Shown here in pieces: positions 25,104-30,692 of a stretch of DNA of 30,692 nt. Under the pieces are notes generated by a model. That model did not search any database, was not told the origin of the DNA, and saw only the letters and a program-made list of their open reading frames with translations. Made by a program: the position numbers and the translations under genes. Position 1 is the first letter of the stretch; every line of letters begins with the position of its first letter. The stretch is from an uncultured Clostridium sp. (GTDB lineage Bacteria > Bacillota > Clostridia > Lachnospirales > Lachnospiraceae), in assembly GCA_934438135.1 (NCBI GenBank), contig CAKSBP010000036.1, positions 1 through 30,692 on the forward strand, written 5' to 3'.

Positions 25104-26414
25104 ATGACAAGGAAACAGATATGGTCGGTTATTAGGAAATTGGATTATACATTAGATGATAATACAATGGAAACTATGACGGATGATATATATAATAAGA
25201 TTTTAACGAATACATATGACTTTTCAAGATATAATTGCGAAATATTTACACAACAGAATAAAAAGAGGAAAATCTATACTTATGATAAGTTATCTGTTGA
25301 AAATGTTTTATGCCACTATCTAAAGAAGCAGATAGATAACATATTTAATATCCGATATGCAAGTAGAAGTAGAATTATGAATAGGTTATTTAATACATTA
25401 CCAGTAATGAAAAATATGAATGACTTTGTGATTATACGAGCAGATTTTAAATCATTTTTTGATAGTGTCTTATCTGAACATGTGTATAATGAATATATTA
25501 AGCAATCGTTATTAAAGCGAAATGACAAGGAAATATTAGAAACATACATTCAAAAATTTGAATATTGCTATGCGGGATTGTGTTTATCGAATGGGTTAAC
25601 TGAAATTATTTGTCGCGAATTTGATAATCATGTTATGGCGAAACTTGAGAAATATGGTGTGTTTTTTTATGAAAGATATGTAGATGATATGTTGGTTATT
25701 ACAAACAGTTTTTTGGCTCAGGATAAGTTTATGGAAATAATGGATGAGACTATTGTTGAGGTGTTTGGTAATTGTCCGGTAAAGATAAATATAAATGCTG
25801 GAAAGTTTTCGTATATAACAAAGAGAAATTTAGCGTCAGACAATAGATTTAATTTTTTAGGATATGATTTTAATATGAAGCAAGACATAAATAAAATATA
25901 TTTTGAATACGGTATTGCGGCTAAAAAGATAAACAAGTATGCCAATATAATAGAAAAGGCATTTCAAGAATATAGCAAAACAAAGGATATGGAAAAACTG
26001 AGGCAACGAATAAAATTGTATTCATCAAGGGTTGTTATCGGTAGGGCTATAGAAGGTAGGAATTTTGATTGGCTGACTAAAGGAGTGGTTGCTAACTATA
26101 ATGAGTTAAGGTATAGGATGGATGAATTATCAGAAGAGACAGAAGTTTTTTTGAAAAAGCTATATTTTCATTTTCTGAAAAAGTACAATTGTAAAAGGCC
26201 GTATTTTCTTGCCAACAAACAAAATGAAGAAAGTATTTATAATTTGTATTCTTCTTTATCTAGAAATAGAACCTTGGTTTTTGAGAAAAGTATAGGGATA
26301 TCTGAAAATACGATAATTAAGTGGATAAAAAAATTAGACCCCACATATTCTGAGTGGGGAAAGGACTATTATAGAATTGTAATGCATTATCTAACTATTT
26401 TGAAAATAGAATAG
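25104..26414 (+). CDS. drt3a: Antiviral reverse transcriptase Drt3a (DRT type 3, UG3 group)
   Basis: A 436-residue reverse transcriptase. The polymerase core shows motif A as VIIRADFKSFFDSV (metal ligand D114), a motif B region as GLCLSNGLTEIICREFDNHV, motif C as ERYVDDMLVI (D194 and D195) and a following NFLGYDF. About 190 residues of helical, basic C-terminus follow. No maturase, endonuclease or integrase domain is attached. The gene is followed by a second, different RT gene and a structured RNA locus, the arrangement of DRT3 anti-phage systems; Drt3a is the partner reported to copy the ncRNA template. ATG 25104 is 6 bases after AGAGG; the TTG at 25098 overlaps that site. Base composition is far more A/T-rich than uvr/guaA, pointing to transfer. 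The subtype call rests on architecture and remembered family features, not a database search. Confidence 0.85.
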   Translation: MTRKQIWSVIRKLDYTLDDNTMETMTDDIYNKILTNTYDFSRYNCEIFTQQNKKRKIYTYDKLSVENVLCHYLKKQIDNIFNIRYASRSRIMNRLFNTLPVMKNMNDFVIIRADFKSFFDSVLSEHVYNEYIKQSLLKRNDKEILETYIQKFEYCYAGLCLSNGLTEIICREFDNHVMAKLEKYGVFFYERYVDDMLVITNSFLAQDKFMEIMDETIVEVFGNCPVKININAGKFSYITKRNLASDNRFNFLGYDFNMKQDINKIYFEYGIAAKKINKYANIIEKAFQEYSKTKDMEKLRQRIKLYSSRVVIGRAIEGRNFDWLTKGVVANYNELRYRMDELSEETEVFLKKLYFHFLKKYNCKRPYFLANKQNEESIYNLYSSLSRNRTLVFEKSIGISENTIIKWIKKLDPTYSEWGKDYYRIVMHYLTILKIE

Positions 26415-26439
26415 GTTCATTTCTTGCGAAATGAACCTA
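26403..26439 (-). terminator. Terminator of the DRT3 ncRNA, overlapping the drt3a stop codon
   Basis: TAGGTTCATTTC (26412-26423) and GAAATGAACCTA (26428-26439) form a perfect 12-bp stem with a 4-base loop. On the minus strand it is followed by TTCTATTTTC; on the plus strand by CTCCATTAC, which has no T tract. The stop codon TAG of drt3a is the outer end of the stem. Confidence 0.7.
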
Positions 26440-26562
26440 CTCCATTACAATGTATACTCTTTCCTAGTGAAAGTACCTTGTACAGCTGACGTGTGTAACA
26501 AGAGAATAATAATAGCCTTGGGTTATGTAGTACGCTCTTGTTACGTGAACAGTATACTGCTC
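26403..26562 (-). ncRNA. DRT3 ncRNA, encoded opposite to drt3a/drt3b, with ACACAC template
   Basis: On the minus strand a promoter (26597-26569) predicts a start near 26562 and a hairpin with a T-rich tail ends the transcript near 26403, giving about 160 nt. Predicted pairings in order: GTATACT (26557-26551) with AGTATAC (26458-26452) closing the molecule; a perfect 10-bp stem GTAACAAGAG (26544-26535) with CTCTTGTTAC (26504-26495) around a 30-nt loop; ACACAC at 26496-26491, which starts in the last two bases of that stem and runs into the single strand; a small CTTTC/GAAAG hairpin at 26473-26459; and the 12-bp terminator stem. An ACACAC template is what published DRT3 work, as I recall it, reports for poly(GT) synthesis by Drt3a. 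Strand and ends are inferred from sequence only. Confidence 0.72.
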
Positions 26563-26568
26563 AGTATT

Positions 26569-26597
26569 ATTATGAAACTATATGGAGAAAAAGTCAA
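26569..26597 (-). promoter_or_regulatory. Promoter of the DRT3 ncRNA, overlapping the drt3b start
   Basis: On the minus strand TTGACT (26597-26592), exactly 17 bases, then CATAAT (26574-26569): five of six consensus bases in both boxes. No pair of similar quality exists on the plus strand in this gap. Confidence 0.68.
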
Positions 26598-28654
26598 TGG
26601 ATTTAAATAATATTAAGAGAAATCAATTAGATTATATTTTAACAGATATATTGCCGACGGAATTGTCTGAAAGGTTTACATTTTTCTACTTTTACGAATT
26701 CTTAATGACAAAAAGAAAAGAATTGAAACAAATGAACAATTTTTTGATTTCAGTCAAAAATAAGTATAAAACAGGAATTATGTTTGAAGGTGGAGGAAGT
26801 AGATATGGTGGGCATAAAGGAAATAACTGGGTAACAATGCCTTTGAAATATTCAATAATGAAAGAATTGCATACAGAAAGAGAAATTAGTTTACTGCAGC
26901 CTATAGCTGCGGTAGAATTGTTTGCCTTTGTATCGATATATCAAAAAGAATTGATAAATTTATTAGATATGAATTCAATTTTTTCGTTGAGACATCATCA
27001 TAAAAATAATGAGTTGTATTACAAGAATAAAAATAAATCGATTACAAAGTATTTTGCGGTAGAAAGCGCACAGATAGATAAAGACTTAATAGAGAAAACG
27101 GGAATATTTTTTGATATTAAGCCATATAAGTCGATTGCATCTTTCACATCATCAGAGGAATGGTTGGTTTTGAATAGTAAGTATCGTTATTTTATCAGAA
27201 CTGATTATAAAGCATGTTTTGATAGTATATATACTCATACATTTAAGTGGTTGATTGGAAAAGATGTAAATGATACAAAAAATTTTAAAAATACAAATAT
27301 ATATACGACCATTGACCGTATATTACAGAATATTAATGCGAGAACCTCGAATGGGATTGTAGTTGGACCAGAGTTTTCAAGAATGATAGCTGAAATATTA
27401 TTACAGGCTATAGATAGAACGGTTTACAGTAAATTGTTAAATAATGGAAAAGTAGTTGGGGAGAATTATAATGTTTATAGATTTGTTGATGATATCTTTA
27501 TTTTTGCTGAATCAGAGGAACTTGCAAATGAAATAGTGCAAATATATTCGGAGATTTCTGCGAAATATTTATTAAGATTAAATGAAGGTAAATTATATAA
27601 AAATACAGTTCCGTTTGTATTAGATGAATGGATTAATGAAACTTCGATTTTTGCAAATAGAACAAGTGCTTGCTTGTTTCGTACAAAGGAAGAGCAGGAA
27701 ATATGGTTACAAAAAGAAAAGCAAAATGACTTGGAGAAAGAGATAGTACCACATATTCTTAAAAGCAGAGCTTTGTATTATTCAAAAAGAAGTATAATGA
27801 ATCAATTAAATGAACTTATTTGCGAATATCCTTCAAAGGACAGAACGATAGTGGCCTACTTTTTGGGAACAATTCTCAATAAGGTATCAAGAAATAAAGA
27901 AAATGTCAAAATTTTTTCGGAACATGTTACAGAACAGACAGTAGCAAATTTTATAGATTTAATATTTTATGCGTATTCATTCTTTCCTAACTATAATAAT
28001 ACACAGCGATTTTTGTCCATTGTAAGTTATATTAGAGATGAATATGACATATTCACTTCATCTGAACAATTACAGAAATTAGTTAATAAATATGCTTTTA
28101 TTTTTGACAAGGCGAATCTTAATGACATAATAAATTTAGTGTTATTTTGTGCTCATGCAAAAATAGAAATACCATATAGGCAAGAGCAAATGATTGTTTG
28201 TAAGTTGCGTGAAAAAGATGATCCAATTCTATGGGCATCCTATTTACTATATTCGCAGTACAGTACCAAGTATTACAAAGAGATACGAGATGAAATAGGT
28301 GAGATTTTGTTAGAACGCATTGATGCGATCATAAAAAAAGACAGTATATATACATACAGGGAATTTTGGTGGGTAATTATATTTAATAAGTCGCCACATC
28401 TTACTATAGCAGAGCAATCCAAAGTTGACGATTTAATTAACGAATTAAAAGTTAGTGCAGCTACAAATTTGAGTGCGGAGGAGATATGTGGAAATCTGTT
28501 TGTTGAATTTGTGAAAAATAACAGTAGGCAGTTTTTTGAATGGGATATGAAAGAAAAAGACTTTTTGCGTAATTACACTTTTAAGACATATGAAAGAAGT
28601 ATATTTAAAAATTATCGAGAAAATGTAACCTCTCTTGCATGGGGAAGCTTTTGA
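26597..28654 (+). CDS. drt3b: Antiviral reverse transcriptase Drt3b (DRT type 3, UG8 group)
   Basis: A 685-residue reverse transcriptase. Motif A is FIRTDYKACFDSIYTH (D203), the motif B region is SNGIVVGPEFSRMIAEILLQ, and motif C is YRFVDDIFIFAES (D298 and D299). About 385 further residues, mostly helical and without a recognised domain, follow the core; such long C-terminal parts are typical of the UG/DRT enzymes. Drt3b is reported to make the strand complementary to the Drt3a product, without a nucleic-acid template. I prefer ATG 26597, 9 bases after GGAG; the upstream ATG at 26582 has no ribosome site. That choice puts the ncRNA promoter -35 box exactly on the start codon. No clear promoter of its own is seen, so cotranscription with drt3a is likely. 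Strongly A/T-rich. Confidence 0.85.
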   Translation: MDLNNIKRNQLDYILTDILPTELSERFTFFYFYEFLMTKRKELKQMNNFLISVKNKYKTGIMFEGGGSRYGGHKGNNWVTMPLKYSIMKELHTEREISLLQPIAAVELFAFVSIYQKELINLLDMNSIFSLRHHHKNNELYYKNKNKSITKYFAVESAQIDKDLIEKTGIFFDIKPYKSIASFTSSEEWLVLNSKYRYFIRTDYKACFDSIYTHTFKWLIGKDVNDTKNFKNTNIYTTIDRILQNINARTSNGIVVGPEFSRMIAEILLQAIDRTVYSKLLNNGKVVGENYNVYRFVDDIFIFAESEELANEIVQIYSEISAKYLLRLNEGKLYKNTVPFVLDEWINETSIFANRTSACLFRTKEEQEIWLQKEKQNDLEKEIVPHILKSRALYYSKRSIMNQLNELICEYPSKDRTIVAYFLGTILNKVSRNKENVKIFSEHVTEQTVANFIDLIFYAYSFFPNYNNTQRFLSIVSYIRDEYDIFTSSEQLQKLVNKYAFIFDKANLNDIINLVLFCAHAKIEIPYRQEQMIVCKLREKDDPILWASYLLYSQYSTKYYKEIRDEIGEILLERIDAIIKKDSIYTYREFWWVIIFNKSPHLTIAEQSKVDDLINELKVSAATNLSAEEICGNLFVEFVKNNSRQFFEWDMKEKDFLRNYTFKTYERSIFKNYRENVTSLAWGSF

Positions 28655-28700
28655 TATATTGTAATACTTCTTGAAAAGGTGAAAAATTGGAGGCGATACA

Positions 28701-29748
28701 ATGACAAGTGAATTTATGAGAGATTTGCTTACAAAAAATGAAAAAATAACAGTAGAATACAAATCTTGTCAGCATGGTGTGCAGGAAGATGTGTATGAAA
28801 CGGTGTGTTCATTTTCGAACAGATAAGGTGGGTATATTATCATGGGTGTAGAAGATGATGGTATCCCAATAGGTATTAAACGGAATATGGTTAAGGATAT
28901 GAAGAAGAATTTTGTGAATCAACTTAATAATCCGAATAAAATGTCACCAACATTATATCTTTCAATAGAGGATATGGAATATGAAGGAATTACGCTTTTA
29001 TGGGTGTATGTTCCGCCAACATCTATTATAGAAAAGTGTGCAAACAAAATCTATGACAGAAATGAAGAAGGTGATATGGATATTACAGATTCGCCTATTC
29101 AGCTGCAAAATATGTATAATAGAAAGAGTAATACATATGCGGAGCATAAGATATTCCCATATGTTACAACGGATGATTTGCGTATGGATTTAATGGATAA
29201 AGTTAGAAATCTTGCAAAAAGCAAAAATCCGGCTCATTTTTGGTTGAAGATGTCTGATGAAGAAATATTGAAGAGTGCAGGTTTGTGGGAAAAAGATTTT
29301 TCATCAGGCATCCAGGGTTACAATCTGGCAGGTGTTCTGTTATTTGGAAAGGATGAAGTAATACGTTCTTGTTGTCCTGGATATATTACGGATGCAATAT
29401 ATAGAGTGGAAAATCTTGATAGATATGATGACAGATTGTAGGTAACAACAAATCTGATAGAGGCATATGAACTTCTGATGGAGTTTGTGGCAAAGCATAC
29501 TTCAGATAAATTTTGCCTGATTGATAATATAAATACGAGTATTAGAAGTATTATTTCCAGAGAAGTAATTGCAAATATTCTTGTGCATAGAGACTATTCT
29601 AGTGCATTCCCGGCAAAGGTAATTATTGAAAAAGACTGGTTAAAAACAGAGAACTGGTGTATACCAAGACGTCATGGGAATATTATGAGTGATGAATTTA
29701 CACCATACTCGAAGAATCCATTGATTCAACAATTTTTCGCAAATATCG
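28701..29748 (+). pseudogene. AlbA_2 / ATP-binding (COG2865-type) protein, two stops and IS66-truncated
   Basis: One continuous frame from ATG 28701 (GGAGG upstream) encodes an AlbA_2 (Schlafen-like) domain: EYKSCQHGVQEDVYETVCSF, then SNR, TAA (28824-28826), GGYIIMGVEDDGIPIGI. A middle region follows (AGVLLFGKDEVI), then TAG at 29439-29441, then the GHKL-type ATPase part with SREVIANILVHRDYSSAFPA. Relatives read a Tyr where the TAA stands. The reading is cut at codon 350 by the IS66 element; relatives go on with another 100 or more residues. Such proteins are common in defence islands and near mobile elements, as putative regulators or nucleic-acid sensors. It lies 46 bases after drt3b. Dead in this genome. 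Confidence 0.8.
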
Positions 29749-29798
29749 GTAAGCGTCAAATATCACACGCCTATTCATAACTCGTTTTTTCTTCTATA

Positions 29799-29821
29799 CT
29801 ACCTCTAAAACTAGGAGGTAG
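29799..29821 (+). promoter_or_regulatory. Hairpin covering the IS66 tnpA ribosome site
   Basis: CTACCTC (29799-29805) pairs perfectly with GAGGTAG (29815-29821), and the ribosome site AGGAGG of tnpA lies at the loop-stem junction. Transcription entering from outside would make a message with a masked start. Confidence 0.55.
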
Positions 29822-29827
29822 CTTAGT

Positions 29828-30142
29828 ATGAGTAAAAGAAAAAATTCAACAAAAGAAGAACGAGAAAAATGTATCCAAGATTTCCTTGCAAGTAGAAGTA
29901 CTCAACGAACTTGGTGTGAAGAAAACCATGTTAGTCTTGCAACTTTTAAAACCTGGCTTGCAGAATATAAATCAAACCATCAGGAAACAAAGTTTATCCC
30001 TCTTTCTGCAAAAAACAAATCAAATCCTTTCTACATACCAAAACCACAAGAAATATTGATTGAAATCGGTGCCTGTAAAATCCATGTCTCAGAACAAGCA
30101 GGGCTCCAGCTGATTATGCAAGCAATAAAGGGGAGTGAATGA
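29828..30142 (+). CDS. tnpA: IS66-family accessory protein TnpA
   Basis: The 104-residue protein has a helix-turn-helix of the IS66 Orf1 type: EEREKCIQDFLASRSTQRTW, then CEENHVSLATFKTWLAEYK, and a beta-rich C-terminus with ILIEIGACKIHVSE. In IS66 elements it is needed together with TnpB and the TnpC transposase. Its stop overlaps the tnpB start as ATGA, giving translational coupling. The frame is intact. Confidence 0.88.
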   Translation: MSKRKNSTKEEREKCIQDFLASRSTQRTWCEENHVSLATFKTWLAEYKSNHQETKFIPLSAKNKSNPFYIPKPQEILIEIGACKIHVSEQAGLQLIMQAIKGSE

Positions 30143-30543
30143 ATCTGATGTTTCAATATGCTGACTACAAAGTATATTTAGCTTGTGGAGAGACGGATAT
30201 GAGGAAAAGTATCAATGGGCTTTGTGAAATCGTACAACACAACTTCAAACTGGATCCTACACAGAAAATCATGTTTGCTTTCTGTAATCGACGTCGAAAT
30301 CGTGTGAAACTTCTCGTTTGGGAAGACAATGGTTTTTGGGTGCATTTCAAACGACTAGAAAAGGGAAGCATTGATTGGCCAGAACCATCTGATGATGAAG
30401 CAACAATGAATATTACCTTAGAAGATTTTCAAAATCTTATTCATGCACCTGGCGTTAGGCAGAAAATAAAACGTTGTGAAGTTTGGAAAAAGCGTCACGG
30501 TAAACGCACGATTTTTCCTCTAGTAATGGGCATTTTCTTTTAG
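30139..30543 (+). CDS. tnpB: IS66-family accessory protein TnpB (Orf2)
   Basis: The 134-residue protein shows the IS66 Orf2 pattern: VYLACGETDMRKSINGL, FAFCNRRRNRVKLLVWEDNG, FWVHFKRLEKGSIDWP, and HAPGVRQKIKRCEVW. Family members are commonly 115-120 residues and end soon after that last motif. Here a basic then hydrophobic tail (KKRHGKRTIFPLVMGIFF) is added, which may reflect a shifted frame near the 3' end or a subgroup feature. It overlaps tnpA by four bases. Confidence 0.85.
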   Translation: MNLMFQYADYKVYLACGETDMRKSINGLCEIVQHNFKLDPTQKIMFAFCNRRRNRVKLLVWEDNGFWVHFKRLEKGSIDWPEPSDDEATMNITLEDFQNLIHAPGVRQKIKRCEVWKKRHGKRTIFPLVMGIFF

Positions 30544-30692
30544 TATTATCTTAAAAGACAAGACAAATCTGATACATTCGTATATAATAAACGCTATCAA
30601 ATCTAAATGGAGCGTGAAGGTTGAAAAAGAATAGTAGAGGGTATCCATTCCCTTAATTGCATCACAACAAGACCATCTTGCGGTGGTCACTT
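30544..30692 (+). other. Stretch after tnpB without a visible gene
   Basis: IS66 tnpC would be expected to begin here, but all frames close quickly. The end of the window contains a hairpin GACCATC-TTGC-GGTGGTC (about 30671-30688) with one G-U pair. Either tnpC starts beyond the window or the element is a reduced form. Confidence 0.4.

Larger units (their letters stand above)
29749..30692 (+). mobile_element. IS66-family insertion sequence, left part
   Basis: The left end is placed at 29749, where GTAAGCGTCAAATA begins; IS66-family termini start with GTAAGCG. The insertion splits a codon of the AlbA_2/ATPase gene. tnpA and tnpB follow in the usual order. The right end and the large transposase gene tnpC are not in the window, so the 8-bp target duplication cannot be checked; the left flank to compare is AAATATCG at 29741-29748. 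Confidence 0.8.

Noticed and set aside
26412..26439. 12-bp hairpin as the terminator of drt3a on the plus strand
   Set aside because: The plus-strand sequence after the stem (CTCCATTAC) has no T tract, while the minus strand does, so it more likely ends the antisense ncRNA.
25104..28654. Retron or group II intron reading of the RT genes
   Set aside because: No msr/msd-type repeat region upstream of either RT, no maturase X or HNH domain, and two different RTs stand side by side; DRT3 explains the layout better.
1..30692. CRISPR arrays, tRNA and rRNA genes
   Set aside because: No regularly spaced repeats and no tRNA cloverleaf or rRNA signature was noticed on reading; short tandem or inverted repeats seen are explained by terminators and IS ends.

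Overview
The window looks like chromosomal DNA of a low-G+C anaerobic Firmicute, most likely a gut Lachnospiraceae/Clostridia member. The grounds are strong AGGAGG-type ribosome sites, sigma-A-type promoters, short A/T-rich intergenic gaps with T-tailed hairpin terminators, a LexA-type box before uvrB, and gene content typical of that group (CdaR/PucR-type regulator, MsmX-type ATPase, YitT, FtsEX with an M23 hydrolase and a CtpB-type protease). The genus cannot be fixed from this sequence alone.

Layout. 1-860 is decayed DNA: the tail of a chemotaxis receptor, a strong terminator, and a frameshifted, truncated histidine kinase. 861-7148 is ordinary chromosome: a PLP aminotransferase; a convergent YmfI-like reductase; a run of a LytR_C membrane protein, a WecG/TagA/CpsF glycosyltransferase and a YitT protein; and a stand-alone MsmX/UgpC-type sugar-transport ATPase. 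7451-12714 is one co-directional cluster: a PucR/CdaR-type regulator, ftsE, ftsX, a coiled-coil M23 endopeptidase and an S41 (CtpB-like) protease, i.e. a septal or lateral wall-hydrolysis module. 12921-16434 is a small beta-glucan locus: a GH5 enzyme without signal peptide, a secreted GH16 lichenase-type enzyme and an AraC regulator divergent from it, with a dead IS200 copy inserted between. 16671-23311 holds uvrB, uvrA and guaA.

From the 3' end of guaA onward the sequence becomes accessory. A serine-recombinase tail is followed by an IS3-family element with a broken orfB. Next come two very A/T-rich reverse transcriptase genes recognised as Drt3a and Drt3b (DRT type 3 anti-phage system), then a dead AlbA_2/ATPase gene that is itself cut by an IS66-family element running off the window.

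The main find is in the 182-base gap between the two RT genes. On the strand opposite to the RT genes there is a TTGACT-N17-CATAAT promoter, a compact structured transcript of about 160 nt, and a 12-bp hairpin terminator whose T-rich tail exists only on that strand. The transcript carries ACACAC directly at the foot of a perfect 10-bp stem. This is the expected template-bearing DRT3 ncRNA, encoded antisense to the operon: its promoter overlaps the drt3b start and its terminator contains the drt3a stop codon. The other end of the system is also unusual, because the outward-facing TTGACA in the right end of the IS3 element sits 17 bases from a -10-like TGCAAT and may drive drt3a.
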